The notes: generated from the sequence alone by a model not told the origin. Positions 24,281 through 33,121 are shown, numbered from the stretch's first letter. The stretch: DNA of 64,000 nt from Glaciecola siphonariae (GCF_042652645.1 NZ_JBHSGU010000001.1:62001-126000); one strand, 5' to 3'. Made by a program: numbers and translations.

Positions 24281-24757
24281 ATGCAAGCAGTTAAACAATG
24301 GTTTTTACAGCTATCTGAGCGGGAGAGAGTGCTCGTACTTGCGGCCAGTGGTGTAAGCCTTATCGTGCTTTTCTACTACCTTTTATGGGCACCTTTAAAT
24401 AATGCATTGGACACTCAACATGCCGGCTTGGAGGCTGACCGAAAACTGCTGGTTTGGGTGCAAGAGCAGAGCAGCCGCGCAAAGCTTTTACAAAGCACAG
24501 GACAAGTCACGCGTTTCAGCGGCTCGTTAACTCAGCTTGTTAACCAAACTACTCGCAGCGCGAACATCTCGGTATCACGCCTACAGCCGCAAGATGATGA
24601 ACTGCAAGTGTGGATTGACGAGGTTCCCTTTAATGCGCTCATGCAGTGGCTAGCAGACTTAGAGCAACGCGGCGTAGTAATTCTACAATCTGATTTTAGT
24701 GAAACCAATAAAGACGGACTGGTGCAGGTGCGCCGTTTGCAGTTAGGAAAGGGCTAA
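24281..24757 (+). CDS. gspM: Type II secretion protein M
   Basis: Small bitopic inner-membrane partner of GspL. From ATG 24281 it has 158 residues; a GTG 12 bases upstream is an alternative. Seen: MQAVKQWFLQLSERERVLVL, a membrane segment near residues 20-38 (AASGVSLIVLFYYLLWAPL), and a periplasmic ferredoxin-like domain (GQVTRFSGSLTQLVNQTTRSANISVSRLQP). A degenerate repeat copy (TTGGACACTCAA) at 24407-24418 is read as LDTQ. Confidence 0.9.
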   Translation: MQAVKQWFLQLSERERVLVLAASGVSLIVLFYYLLWAPLNNALDTQHAGLEADRKLLVWVQEQSSRAKLLQSTGQVTRFSGSLTQLVNQTTRSANISVSRLQPQDDELQVWIDEVPFNALMQWLADLEQRGVVILQSDFSETNKDGLVQVRRLQLGKG

Positions 24758-24764
24758 GGCAAAT

Positions 24765-25526
24765 ATGAGGATGAAAACATGGCATTGGATAGTGCTGGCC
24801 ATTATCAGCTATATAGGCTTTTTAATTGCCTATTTACCTGCCGCCTATGTTGCAGATGTACTTCATGAACAAAGCAAGCAAGAGCTCAAACTCTCTGGCG
24901 TAAATGGCACTTTATTTAGCGGCAGTGCTTTGAGCCTCGATGCCTCAGGTTTTAGGGTCAACAATCTGACTTGGGAATTGAACCCATGGGCGCTTTTCCT
25001 GCTCAAGGCGAATATCGACATCAAAGGCGGCGCACTAAGAGACAGCGAACAACTCTATATTAGCGGCAAAGCATCAGTAAATTTATTGTCTACCAATACC
25101 TTTTCACTCGAGCAAACGCAGATGCTTGTGCCAGCCAAGTCTGTACTTTCGCAATTTAGACTTCCCATTGCTGTTACCGCTAACGGCCGCTTTCGCATTG
25201 ATATAGATACGCTAGACATGACACCGCAGTGCACAGCATTACGCGGCAACGGTGCTTGGTTAAATGCAGAGGTAGACACCCCTCAGCAAGCAGTAAACCT
25301 TGGCAGTTTTGAGGCGAATTTAAGCTGTAGCGAGGGTAATTTGACCGTTGAAATCCTACCAGAGAATAGTCTTCAACTGAGCGCCAATATACTGGTAGAT
25401 GCTGAGGGTAGATACGAGGCGAGCGGTCAATTTAAGCCGGATGACGCCTTACCAGAAGTCATTCAGCAAGCTGCTGACACCTTCTTTCGGGTCAATCAGC
25501 AGGGATTTTACTTAATTGAATTGTAG
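24765..25526 (+). CDS. gspN: Type II secretion protein N
   Basis: Accessory T2SS protein with one N-terminal membrane segment (WIVLAIISYIGFLIAYLPAA) and a periplasmic domain; 253 residues. Seen: ELKLSGVNGTLFSGSALSLD and NLTWELNPWALFLLKANIDI, both typical of GspN. It is the last gene of the gsp operon. No gspO/pilD follows. The 77 bases after it hold no clear terminator. Confidence 0.92.
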   Translation: MRMKTWHWIVLAIISYIGFLIAYLPAAYVADVLHEQSKQELKLSGVNGTLFSGSALSLDASGFRVNNLTWELNPWALFLLKANIDIKGGALRDSEQLYISGKASVNLLSTNTFSLEQTQMLVPAKSVLSQFRLPIAVTANGRFRIDIDTLDMTPQCTALRGNGAWLNAEVDTPQQAVNLGSFEANLSCSEGNLTVEILPENSLQLSANILVDAEGRYEASGQFKPDDALPEVIQQAADTFFRVNQQGFYLIEL

Positions 25527-25603
25527 ACTTAAGGTTCTGGCGGCGTAGGCAAGACCAAGGGTTTTACTTACCGCTGAGCACTAGCCACTACAAGCACTGG
25601 CCG

Positions 25604-26128
25604 CTAAGCCCCAAAAAGCTCAGGTTGGGCAAACACACTCAATGCCAGAATAGTTGCGCTTTCATACACCGAAGCGCGTGTTTGTAGGCCGCCAGTGAGC
25701 TGCCCAATCGCACCGCCTTTTTGCTTAATGTTGTGCGTGTTAAACAATATATCCATGGCGTCACCTAACTCCATCCCTTCAAGCAAATTTTCGTAAATAC
25801 TCATAGGCAAGGGTAGCGTTGCCGTCTGCCCGTATACAATGCTTTCGCCGTTTGAAATACATATTACCGCAAAAGTTTTGGGACCATCTTCAAATACATC
25901 CACACCGCCTTCATAGGCAATATAGAAATCACCAGGCTGTGAGTAGGCATTGATAACGCGATTATGCGCACCCTCTCGAGTTTGTTCATAAGACATGGGT
26001 TGGTCTGGCACACCAGATGCAGCGTCGTAACTAATGAGTTCAACAGTATCGGCTGAAAACACCTGTGCAAATGCGGCTTTCGCTGCATTTAATTTAACCG
26101 GATTTTGCGATGCCACCACTATTTTCAT
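25604..26128 (-). CDS. yjjX: Inosine/xanthosine triphosphatase
   Basis: House-cleaning hydrolase for non-canonical purine NTPs (ITP/XTP); 174 residues from ATG 26128, preceded by AAAGGTAGG as ribosome binding site. Seen: MKIVVASQNPVKLNAAKAAF at the N-terminus, GVPDQPMSYEQTREGAHNR, and AYEGGVDVFEDGPKTFAV, all characteristic of the NTPase_I-T family. It follows yrfG after 4 bases, so they form a two-gene unit for nucleotide metabolism. Confidence 0.93.
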   Translation of the reverse strand: MKIVVASQNPVKLNAAKAAFAQVFSADTVELISYDAASGVPDQPMSYEQTREGAHNRVINAYSQPGDFYIAYEGGVDVFEDGPKTFAVICISNGESIVYGQTATLPLPMSIYENLLEGMELGDAMDILFNTHNIKQKGGAIGQLTGGLQTRASVYESATILALSVFAQPELFGA

Positions 26129-26132
26129 TTGC

Positions 26133-26828
26133 CTACCTTTTGCTGCCACCCTGAAAATTATCGTCTATGATTGACTGCAGGATGTCGTGGTAATTATTGG
26201 TACTTGGATGCCCTTCAATAACATTTTCAGGCGCCTGGCTATCAGGATTACTGATACCCAAAGTATAAGCTATGCCAAACTCCTTTGCAGCGTCCAAAAT
26301 CCGTTGGCTATCATCAACAAACAGAGTGTGCTTTGGATCAAAACCAAGGTGTGCCTGCAACTGCTGCCAAAGAGACTGTGACTCCTTAGTTACACCAAAT
26401 TGATGCGTTGAAATAAGCGTGTCGATGTGGGTATCTAACTGTGTTTTTTCAACTTTAAGCGAAAGACTACCGGGATGCGCGTTCGTGACTAGCACCACTT
26501 CGCGTTGACTGCTGTGCAAGGCATCTAAAAACGGCAGCGCATCATCACGCATCCGAATAAGATGCATCAGTTCGCGCTTTGCTGCCATGATGTCAAGGTC
26601 GAGCTTTTCGGCCCAGTAATCTAAACAATACCATTGAATTTCCCCATACACTTGCTCATACGCTTCCTTCATGTGCGCTTGGCACTCAGCAAGAGGCTTG
26701 CCGCTCTTTTGCGCGAGCTTTTTGGGTATGTGCTCGACCCAAAACTGGGTATCAAAATGCAAATCTAGCAGCGTCCCGTCCATATCGAGCAATACCGTTT
26801 CTATATTATGCCAGGGTAACAGTGCCAA
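26133..26828 (-). CDS. yrfG: GMP/IMP nucleotidase, HAD family
   Basis: HAD-type 5'-nucleotidase; 231 residues. Seen: motif I DMDGTLLDL near residues 15-23, motif II VTNAHPGS, Lys in GVTKES, and motif IV LFVDDSQRILDAAKEFGI. WVEHIPKKLAQKSGKPL is YrfG-like. In E. coli yrfG lies between nudE and hslR; here it keeps nudE as its divergent neighbour (61-base gap), but hslRO are 13 kb away, on the other side of the gsp cluster. Confidence 0.92.
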   Translation of the reverse strand: MALLPWHNIETVLLDMDGTLLDLHFDTQFWVEHIPKKLAQKSGKPLAECQAHMKEAYEQVYGEIQWYCLDYWAEKLDLDIMAAKRELMHLIRMRDDALPFLDALHSSQREVVLVTNAHPGSLSLKVEKTQLDTHIDTLISTHQFGVTKESQSLWQQLQAHLGFDPKHTLFVDDSQRILDAAKEFGIAYTLGISNPDSQAPENVIEGHPSTNNYHDILQSIIDDNFQGGSKR

Positions 26829-26889
26829 TCTTTGTTCCTTATGCTAATGTTAAGCCTCTTGAAGCCTAAGTGTATCTTGTGTTGGTTGA

Positions 26890-27453
26890 ATGAGTAAAAT
26901 TAATCCGAATAAAATATTGCCTACCATCCATAAAACACAAACGATTGCAAAAAGTCGTTTTTTTAAGATAGAGCAAGTTGATTTAGAATTTAGCAACGGC
27001 GCCACGCGAGAATTTGAGCGCATGGGCGGCAGTGGACGCGGCGCTGTAATGATCATCCCCTTACTCAATCAAGACACGATGCTGCTGATTCGAGAATATG
27101 CTGCCGGTACGCATTCATATCAATTAGGCTTTCCAAAGGGCTTAATAGACCCAGGCGAAACGCCTGACGAAGCCGGCAATCGTGAACTTCAAGAAGAAGT
27201 TGGGTATAAGGCAGCCACAATAAAACCTTTGCGTAAACTCATGATGGCACCCACCTTTTTCGATGCCACAATGAATGTCTTAATTGCGCAAGATTTAACG
27301 CCATCGCGCTTAGAGGGGGATGAGCCAGAGCCCCTAGAAGTGGTTGAGTGGCCCATAAGCGCAGTCGACGAATTGCTCGCACGAGAAGATTTTACAGAAG
27401 CCCGCAGCGTAGCGGCTTTGCTCTTGCTACAGCGCTGGAGAGACCAATTATGA
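26890..27453 (+). CDS. nudE: ADP compounds hydrolase NudE
   Basis: Nudix hydrolase acting on ADP-ribose, NADH and AppppA-type compounds; 187 residues. Seen: the Nudix box GLIDPGETPDEAGNRELQEEVGY (residues 85-107, with G-x5-E-x7-REUxEE), preceded by REYAAGTHSYQLGFPKG and followed by MMAPTFFDATMNVLIAQDL, typical of NudE. Its stop overlaps the cysQ start by 4 bases. Confidence 0.95.
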   Translation: MSKINPNKILPTIHKTQTIAKSRFFKIEQVDLEFSNGATREFERMGGSGRGAVMIIPLLNQDTMLLIREYAAGTHSYQLGFPKGLIDPGETPDEAGNRELQEEVGYKAATIKPLRKLMMAPTFFDATMNVLIAQDLTPSRLEGDEPEPLEVVEWPISAVDELLAREDFTEARSVAALLLLQRWRDQL

Positions 27454-28271
27454 TGTCCAAATCAATTGATGAATTGCTCGAAATAGCCAAAGACGTTGCG
27501 GTTCAGGCCGGCATTGAGGTGCTTGATATATATGATAAAGGCACGTTTGAAACCTATGAAAAGGACGACGAATCGCCGGTAACAAGCGCTGACTATCGCG
27601 CCAATGAAATCATCAGCGAAGTGTTATCGCGCCTCACCCCAAATATCCCTATTATGTCGGAAGAAACTGAAATTCCTCCCCTTGACCAGCGCCAAGCATG
27701 GACTCGATACTGGCTGATAGACCCTATTGATGGTACCCAAGAGTTTGTTGCTAGAAGCGGCGACTTTACGATTAATATCGCATTAATTGAGCGTCATCAG
27801 CCGGTGATAGGTGTGATTTATTGGCCCTGCGGTGAATCTTTATACTTTGCGAGTAAAGATAACGGGGCCTACAAGCGATGCTCGGCAGAAACCAAAGCTA
27901 TTTCTGTGCGCCAGTTTGGCGTGCCCAGTGAAGATGTGGTGATGATTGCTATATCGCGAAGACAATCACGGGAGCGCGTTTTTGAGCGCTTATCTGACAA
28001 ACGTAAATACCAAACGTTGCCCACCGGAAGTTGTTCGCTTAAGGCGTGCTTTATTGCCGAAGGTAAAGCCGATGTATTCATGCGCCTCGGCGTGACCGGA
28101 GAGTGGGATACTGGCGCATCGCAATGCATTATTAATGAAGCTGGGGGCCAAATTAAAGCGGCTACTTTTGATGAGCTTTCATACAATAAGCGTAAAGAAG
28201 TCACCAATCCAGATTTTGTCGTGTTAGGTGATCAACGCGTAGACTGGCGAAGTATAATTCAATACAAATAA
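27450..28271 (+). CDS. cysQ: 3'(2'),5'-bisphosphate nucleotidase
   Basis: Magnesium-dependent phosphatase that removes 3'-phosphoadenosine 5'-phosphate, a by-product of sulfate assimilation; inositol monophosphatase superfamily, 273 residues. Seen: SPVTSADYRAN, MSEETE (metal site 1), the signature WLIDPIDGTQEFV, and GEWDTGASQCIINEAGG near the C-terminus. The two adjacent ATGs at 27450 and 27453 are both possible starts; the first overlaps the nudE stop. The nudE-cysQ pairing is common in gammaproteobacteria. Confidence 0.95.
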   Translation: MMSKSIDELLEIAKDVAVQAGIEVLDIYDKGTFETYEKDDESPVTSADYRANEIISEVLSRLTPNIPIMSEETEIPPLDQRQAWTRYWLIDPIDGTQEFVARSGDFTINIALIERHQPVIGVIYWPCGESLYFASKDNGAYKRCSAETKAISVRQFGVPSEDVVMIAISRRQSRERVFERLSDKRKYQTLPTGSCSLKACFIAEGKADVFMRLGVTGEWDTGASQCIINEAGGQIKAATFDELSYNKRKEVTNPDFVVLGDQRVDWRSIIQYK

Positions 28272-28278
28272 ACATTTG

Positions 28279-28296
28279 GTGCACATTTTCGTGCAC
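28279..28296. promoter_or_regulatory. GTGCAC-N6-GTGCAC palindrome before yceI-like gene
   Basis: Two GTGCAC palindromes separated by 6 bases, 29 bases upstream of the YceI-family start. It could be an operator for a dimeric regulator; no regulator is identified. Confidence 0.25.
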
Positions 28297-28324
28297 ACTC
28301 ATTAAATAAAACGGACGATTCATC

Positions 28325-28915
28325 ATGCGCACTTGTTCGAATTTAGGCAAAGCAATTCTGGTTACAGCGAGCTTGTTAACTGCAAACGCTGCGTTAGCTA
28401 ATTTTACTTTGGATTCTCAAAGCAGTTCGGTTAATTTTTTATCGACTAAAAATGTCAATGTTACCGAAAGCCATACCTTCGATAGATTCTCAGGCACCGT
28501 CAGCGATGCGGGCGAACTTACGCTCGATGTAGATTTAACCTCAGTGAACACCATGATCCCCATTCGTAATAAACGTATGCAGAGCATGCTGTTTAAAGTC
28601 AGTGACATTGCGACAGCCACTTTTACCGCAAAGATAGACGAAGCGCTACTGGCTTTAGGTGCAGGTGAAACCGTGACAACAACAATAGAGGGGCAGTTGA
28701 GCATCAGTGGTACAACTAAACCAGTATCTTTCGATGTGAGGGTTACGGGCCTAAAAGACGGTCGATTAAGCGCCAGCACCACAAAACCAACCGTTCTTAG
28801 CGCGTCTAATTTTGGATTGGAAAGCGGCATAACAGCACTAAAAGAGGTGGCGATGCTGCAAAATATTTCTGACACTGTGCCGTTTTCATTTAGCGTAGTG
28901 TTTGAAAAAGACTAG
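28325..28915 (+). CDS. YceI-family periplasmic protein
   Basis: Periplasmic lipocalin-like protein that binds polyisoprenoid-type lipids in characterised members; 196 residues. Seen: a signal peptide ending ANAALA near residue 25, then FTLDSQSSSVNFLSTKN, FDRFSGTVSDAGELTLDVDLTSV (split) and ISGTTKPVSFDVRV, the YceI fold pattern. It stands alone between cysQ and a terminator. The physiological role is not evident from context. Confidence 0.9.
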   Translation: MRTCSNLGKAILVTASLLTANAALANFTLDSQSSSVNFLSTKNVNVTESHTFDRFSGTVSDAGELTLDVDLTSVNTMIPIRNKRMQSMLFKVSDIATATFTAKIDEALLALGAGETVTTTIEGQLSISGTTKPVSFDVRVTGLKDGRLSASTTKPTVLSASNFGLESGITALKEVAMLQNISDTVPFSFSVVFEKD

Positions 28916-28969
28916 GTACCATGAGCTCTGGATAAGAATCTGTAGCTTCTAGCCTTTACCTTCTAAGCA

Positions 28970-28997
28970 GAGCGCCTCTATTGTAGGCGCTTTTTTA
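28970..28997 (+). terminator. Rho-independent terminator after yceI-like gene
   Basis: Stem AGCGCCT (28971-28977) and AGGCGCT (28985-28991) with a 7-base loop and a T run to 28996. Confidence 0.85.
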
Positions 28998-29043
28998 TTT
29001 AGTTGATTAAAATAGTGAGTGCGTTTCTTAAACGGGATTCAGG

Positions 29044-29253
29044 TTAAATATTACGCGACACTATCGTTACTGTCTCATGCTCTTCTGAATATTCGATAAA
29101 CGCTTCTTCGTTTATCAGTTGTGCTTTCACGTGCTCTACCTTTTCTGCTAGCGAATATTCGACTTCACCGTAGTCGGTTCCCTCTCTCAGCACAAAAGAC
29201 TCAATCAAGCTATCTAGCGTATCTGGCGCCAACTCTCTGTAGTCAACAATCAT
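29044..29253 (-). CDS. yheU: UPF0270 protein YheU
   Basis: Small acidic protein of unknown function; 69 residues. MIVDYRELAPDTLDSLIESFVLREGTDYG (seen in two halves) is the signature of the UPF0270 family. The start overlaps the yheT end by 4 bases. It ends the yheS-TIGR02444-yheT-yheU unit, matching the enterobacterial order with one extra gene. Confidence 0.95.
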   Translation of the reverse strand: MIVDYRELAPDTLDSLIESFVLREGTDYGEVEYSLAEKVEHVKAQLINEEAFIEYSEEHETVTIVSRNI

Positions 29254-30269
29254 AGGTGCTCCTGAATAAAATTAAGTATGCGCTCGGGTAAGTATAGATT
29301 TGGGGACAGCATCGAACCGCTCATAAATCCGACATGACCACCGTGAGAACTCAACTCATATGCCGTATAGTCTGAAAGCGCACAAGGTAGCGGAACTACT
29401 CGCGAATCCATGAAAGGGTCATCCAAGGAATGCATAATAAGCGTCGGCGTTTTAATATGCTGTATGTACTGCATAGCACTGCATTTTTCATAGTAGTCAT
29501 CAGCATTTTTAAACCCGTGTAAAACCGAGGTCACATATTCATCAAAGAGGCGAAAACTGTTTAGCTTTGCAACATCTGCAGGACTTAGCTGCACATTTGG
29601 CCGCATATCAATCACCTTCATTTTATTTATCAGGTTTTGTCGCATACTGCTCAACAAATGCGCTTGATAGTGCCTTGCAAATCCATGGTTAATGGCTTGC
29701 GATGATGCTGCTAAATCAATGGGTGCCGATATACTTACCGCCGCCTTAATCGTATCATCTTGCTGCTCACCGAGGAGCTTTAACAACATATTTCCGCCAA
29801 GTGAAAAACCTACCGCGAACATCGGCACCTGTGGATAAGTCTTTTTTATCCACAGAAAGAAGTGTTTAGCATCGCTGGTTTCTCCCGAGTGATAGGCTCT
29901 TGCTTGTCGGTTTATTTCACCGCTACAGCCTCTAAAATGCATGAGGACACTCACTATTCCATTTTGCTGAAGCCTGTATGCAAGATGCTGAATATAATGG
30001 CTTTTTTTAGAACCTTCCAAGCCATGAAATAGGGCAACGACCGCTTTTGGCTGTTTCATTGCTTGCGGGCTGCACACCGCCAAATCCAAAAAATCTTTAT
30101 CAGGGGTGTCGATTCGCACATTTTTAAAATCGACGTTGGGTGTCCTCATTGCGTATTTAGGGAAGATGGTTTGCAGGTGCGGATTTTGAGCCCAGCGAGG
30201 GGCGCGAAATGATGATGTGCTGATGCGCCCGTACTTTGTCTCACTCACGCTCGTTTGAGGCAATTTCAT
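29250..30269 (-). CDS. yheT: Alpha/beta hydrolase YheT
   Basis: Predicted esterase/hydrolase of the AB-hydrolase 4 (YheT/YMC0) group; 339 residues. Seen: FRAPRWAQNPHLQTIFP near the N-terminus, the oxyanion segment LFHGLEGSKKSHYI, HFRGCSGEINR, nucleophile GFSLGGNMLLK, and the catalytic Asp/His region LDDPFMD and SSHGGHVGF. Two GAGGACAC repeat copies lie in the gene: 30136-30148 (C-variant, read RTPN) and 29942-29954 (one mismatch, read VSVL in a core beta strand). Confidence 0.94.
   Translation of the reverse strand: MKLPQTSVSETKYGRISTSSFRAPRWAQNPHLQTIFPKYAMRTPNVDFKNVRIDTPDKDFLDLAVCSPQAMKQPKAVVALFHGLEGSKKSHYIQHLAYRLQQNGIVSVLMHFRGCSGEINRQARAYHSGETSDAKHFFLWIKKTYPQVPMFAVGFSLGGNMLLKLLGEQQDDTIKAAVSISAPIDLAASSQAINHGFARHYQAHLLSSMRQNLINKMKVIDMRPNVQLSPADVAKLNSFRLFDEYVTSVLHGFKNADDYYEKCSAMQYIQHIKTPTLIMHSLDDPFMDSRVVPLPCALSDYTAYELSSHGGHVGFMSGSMLSPNLYLPERILNFIQEHL
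29942..29954 (+). repeat. GAGGACAC repeat inside yheT (core strand)
   Basis: TGAGGACACTCAC, last core base mismatched, opposite in direction to the gene and read as V-S-V-L, part of the GIVSVLMHFRG strand of the hydrolase fold. Confidence 0.65.
30136..30148 (-). repeat. GAGGACAC repeat inside yheT (N-terminal part)
   Basis: Exact C-variant core, in the gene direction, read as M-R-T-P-N-V. This uses the same frame as the purH copy. Confidence 0.8.
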
Positions 30270-30270
30270 T

Positions 30271-30789
30271 TTATAAATACTTCACAAAACAACTGCAGGC
30301 CTGCAGCGTTTCTTTGGATAACAAGCGAGTGTCGAGAGCTCTTACGCGCTTATTTCGGCTTTCAGTCAGATACCGAGCGCAGGTTGCCGCAATCTGCTCT
30401 GACAGCACTTTTTTAACCGGTATATGTTTAAATTTCATCGTACTGGCAATCGCTAAAAGTTCTTTTTGCTGCTGCCTTTCCATGTCGAGCTCTTCGCTAA
30501 GTGCTTTTTCATAAAGCGATTGGCTAACTTGCTTAATACCGCGACGCTTAACACGATGTTTTTTGAGGGCTCTATTAGAGCGCAAAATCCCCTGCTCTAG
30601 TTTTTCTATATCATCAAAATCAAAGGCTAAGTCATGCTTGCATAAGTACATCATAAGTAGAAGGATATTCACGTTAAACATCATTTCATCTTGCAGATGC
30701 AAGCAGGCGCGTTTTACCTCGTCAACCGCATATATCTCTAAACAAAACGCCCAAAACTCGTCCTCTTTTAGCGTAAACATATTAAGCAC
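30271..30789 (-). CDS. TIGR02444-family protein
   Basis: Uncharacterised conserved protein of about 170 residues found next to yheS in Alteromonadales and Vibrionales; family assigned from memory of its pattern (FWAFCLEIYAVDEVKRACLHLQDEMMFNVNILLLMMYL split). It is helical, soluble, with no signal peptide. It overlaps the yheS stop by 8 bases and ends 1 base before yheT, so it belongs to that unit. Function unknown. Confidence 0.82.
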   Translation of the reverse strand: MLNMFTLKEDEFWAFCLEIYAVDEVKRACLHLQDEMMFNVNILLLMMYLCKHDLAFDFDDIEKLEQGILRSNRALKKHRVKRRGIKQVSQSLYEKALSEELDMERQQQKELLAIASTMKFKHIPVKKVLSEQIAATCARYLTESRNKRVRALDTRLLSKETLQACSCFVKYL

Positions 30790-32743
30790 TGTCCATCATG
30801 TTGCTGAGCGTTTCATCAAAAGCTTGCTTAGCTGATTCGAGCGCCTCTTGAGCCTCCAACCAACTCATTTCCGCACTCTCTAGCTCGCTGTTGACCTTTC
30901 CTTGCTCTTGCAGGAGCTCGGTAAGCTGTGCTTTGTTTTGTGCTTCATACAGGCTGCTGTCTCCCATTGTGCGTTCAATTTTGTCTTTACGCAGCGACAG
31001 CTCCGTCATTAACGCCTCATAGCGCTTAATATCATCAGTAAAAGGTTTGGTATCCTGACGAAATTTTGCCTCAAGGCGCTTGAGCTCCCTTCGGTCGATA
31101 CTGCCTTTACTGCCTTGCTCGCCCTTTTTTAACGGCCCTTGGCTTTCAGCTTTTGCTTGTAGCGCAGTGTCTTTGCTCGCATTGAGCATCCATTTGCGAT
31201 AGTCGTCTAGGTCACCGTCAAATGCACTGACTTGTCCTGCGTCTACTAAATAAAAATCGTCACAAACTGAACTTAGCAGATAACGGTCGTGCGAGACTAA
31301 TACAATAGCGCCCTCAAAGCCTTGCAGCGCGAAATTAAGCGCGCCGCGCATTTCGATATCAAGGTGATTGGTAGGTTCATCGAGTAGCAAGAGATTAGGC
31401 TTTTGAAACACTAAAATAGCAAGCACCAAACGGGCCTTTTCACCGCCCGACATCGGCGCAACTTTTGCTATCGCCTCGTCACCGTGAAAACCAAAACCGC
31501 CTAAATAATCACGCACCGCCTGCTCGGTCATTTTTGTATCAAGACGCTGAATATGATCAAACGGAGAGCTTTGCATATCAAGCGCATCCACTTGATGCTG
31601 AGCAAAATAGCCAATATGAAGACCTGCGGAGCTTAAATATTCGCCTGACAAGGCCTTGAGCTTGCCCGACATCAGCTTGATTAACGTAGACTTGCCCGCG
31701 CCGTTTTTACCTAAAAGCCCAATGCGGCTGCCAGGTACGAGATTCAAATGAACCTTAGCTAAAACAATCGCATCATTGTAACCTACCTGCACATCCTCCA
31801 TTTTAATGAGCGGGTTAGGCAGCTTGTTTGGCTCTTTAAACTCAAATGAAAATCCGCTGCTCTGCTGCACAGGTAGCACCTCTTCCATTTTTTCGAGCTG
31901 CTTTACTCGGCTCTGCGCCTGTTTCGCTTTACTTGCCTTGGCTTTGAAACGCGTGATAAAGCTCATTAGGTGTTCACGTTTTTTCTGTTGCTTCTCGTAT
32001 TCGCTGGCTGCCAGTTTTATGCGCAGGGCTTTTTGCTTTTCGTAGCTTGAATACCCCCCGGTATAGGCCATTAAGGTTTTATTTTCAAAGCTCACGATTT
32101 GAGTCGCGCAATTGTCGATAAAGGCTTTGTCGTGAGAAATAAGCAACAGCGTACCTGAATACTGACTGAGCCAATTTTCGAGCCACAGCACGGCGTCTAA
32201 GTCTAAATGGTTGGTAGGTTCATCGAGTAAGAGTAAATCAGAAGGGCACAGCAGCGCACGAGCTAAGTTCAACCTCATCTGCCAACCTCCGGAAAAAGCC
32301 GACAATGCATGACTGAGTTTGTCTTCAGTAAACCCCAAACCCGCCAAAATGGTTGCCGCTCGCGCCTCGATATCATAAGCACCGGCTTGGGCAAGCTTAT
32401 CGTGTAGCAGTGCGATGTGGTTACCATCACCACTTTGTTCGGCCTCGGCAAGTTGAGCACGCAGCCTGAGTAATTCTGCATCGCCATTGACCACATATTG
32501 CAAGGCGCTGCTGCCATCATCTTCAACGGTTTGCGCAACCGAAATAACTCGCCAATCTTTGGGTAGCGAGTACTCACCAGCATCTGGCGATAATTGACCG
32601 AGCAGCATCGCAAAAAGACTTGATTTACCGCAGCCATTGCGCCCAATAATGGCGACCTTTTGCCCAGCAAAAATATCGAGAGACACATTTTCTATAAGCG
32701 GCTTAACACCGCGATGCAATGAGAGTGCTTGAAGCTTTACCAT
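30782..32743 (-). CDS. yheS: ABC-F ATPase YheS
   Basis: Soluble ABC-F protein with two nucleotide-binding domains; members act on the ribosome E site, and YheS is linked to relief of stalling. From ATG 32743 it has 653 residues; an in-frame upstream ATG adds 17 hydrophobic residues not in the family. Seen: Walker A GRNGCGKSS and GKNGAGKST, signatures FSGGWQMR and MSGGEKARL, Walker B LLLLDEPTNHLD twice, and the interdomain linker with KAKASKAKQAQSRVKQLEKM. It ends in a C-terminal coiled coil. Confidence 0.95.
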   Translation of the reverse strand: MVKLQALSLHRGVKPLIENVSLDIFAGQKVAIIGRNGCGKSSLFAMLLGQLSPDAGEYSLPKDWRVISVAQTVEDDGSSALQYVVNGDAELLRLRAQLAEAEQSGDGNHIALLHDKLAQAGAYDIEARAATILAGLGFTEDKLSHALSAFSGGWQMRLNLARALLCPSDLLLLDEPTNHLDLDAVLWLENWLSQYSGTLLLISHDKAFIDNCATQIVSFENKTLMAYTGGYSSYEKQKALRIKLAASEYEKQQKKREHLMSFITRFKAKASKAKQAQSRVKQLEKMEEVLPVQQSSGFSFEFKEPNKLPNPLIKMEDVQVGYNDAIVLAKVHLNLVPGSRIGLLGKNGAGKSTLIKLMSGKLKALSGEYLSSAGLHIGYFAQHQVDALDMQSSPFDHIQRLDTKMTEQAVRDYLGGFGFHGDEAIAKVAPMSGGEKARLVLAILVFQKPNLLLLDEPTNHLDIEMRGALNFALQGFEGAIVLVSHDRYLLSSVCDDFYLVDAGQVSAFDGDLDDYRKWMLNASKDTALQAKAESQGPLKKGEQGSKGSIDRRELKRLEAKFRQDTKPFTDDIKRYEALMTELSLRKDKIERTMGDSSLYEAQNKAQLTELLQEQGKVNSELESAEMSWLEAQEALESAKQAFDETLSNMMDSA

Positions 32744-32850
32744 AAATACTGCATGAGCTAAATTTGCTGGCAAGAATAGCAAACAACCGAGCATTGATCA
32801 TTAATGACTGTGCTTGTGTACTAACAAGCAAAGGTAATAATTGATTTAAT

Positions 32851-33054
32851 ATGAACAAACACACCAGAAAACGTTTTATTGCGGGGGCAACATGCCCTTC
32901 CTGTAAGCAGCAAGACACGCTCATGCTCTACTCTGAAAACAATGTTGAGAAGCTTGCGTGCGTAAAGTGCGATTACGCCGAAAGCCAAGCCGATAAAAAT
33001 GTCACAAAGGCCAGCAAAGGCTCTACTGGCGTGATAGGTGTGTTTAAGCCCTAA
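32851..33054 (+). CDS. yheV: YheV-family putative metal-binding protein
   Basis: Small zinc-ribbon-like protein; 67 residues. Seen: KRFIAGATCPSCKQQDTLML, then ENNVEKLACVKCDYAES: two CxxC pairs as in E. coli YheV, which has no established role. It is divergent from yheS and convergent with slyX, the same neighbourhood as in E. coli. Confidence 0.92.
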   Translation: MNKHTRKRFIAGATCPSCKQQDTLMLYSENNVEKLACVKCDYAESQADKNVTKASKGSTGVIGVFKP

Positions 33055-33078
33055 ACGCTGCCGTAGTCCAAAACCGAT

Positions 33079-33105
33079 GTGCCGAACAAATACAAGCATC
33101 GGCAC
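33079..33105. terminator. Possible bidirectional hairpin between yheV and slyX
   Basis: Perfect 7-base arms GTGCCGA (33079-33085) and TCGGCAC (33099-33105) in the 67-base gap between convergent genes. There is no T run, so a terminator role is only possible. Confidence 0.3.
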
Positions 33106-33121
33106 TTGCTCGTATTAACCC

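Noticed and set aside
32275..32688. Minus-strand frame of 137 codons within yheS
   Set aside because: It overlaps the ABC-F gene on the same strand in another frame and has no recognisable motif.
32744..32794. Signal-peptide-like N-terminus of yheS
   Set aside because: It comes from an upstream in-frame ATG; the ABC-F family starts at MVKLQALSLHRG and is cytosolic.
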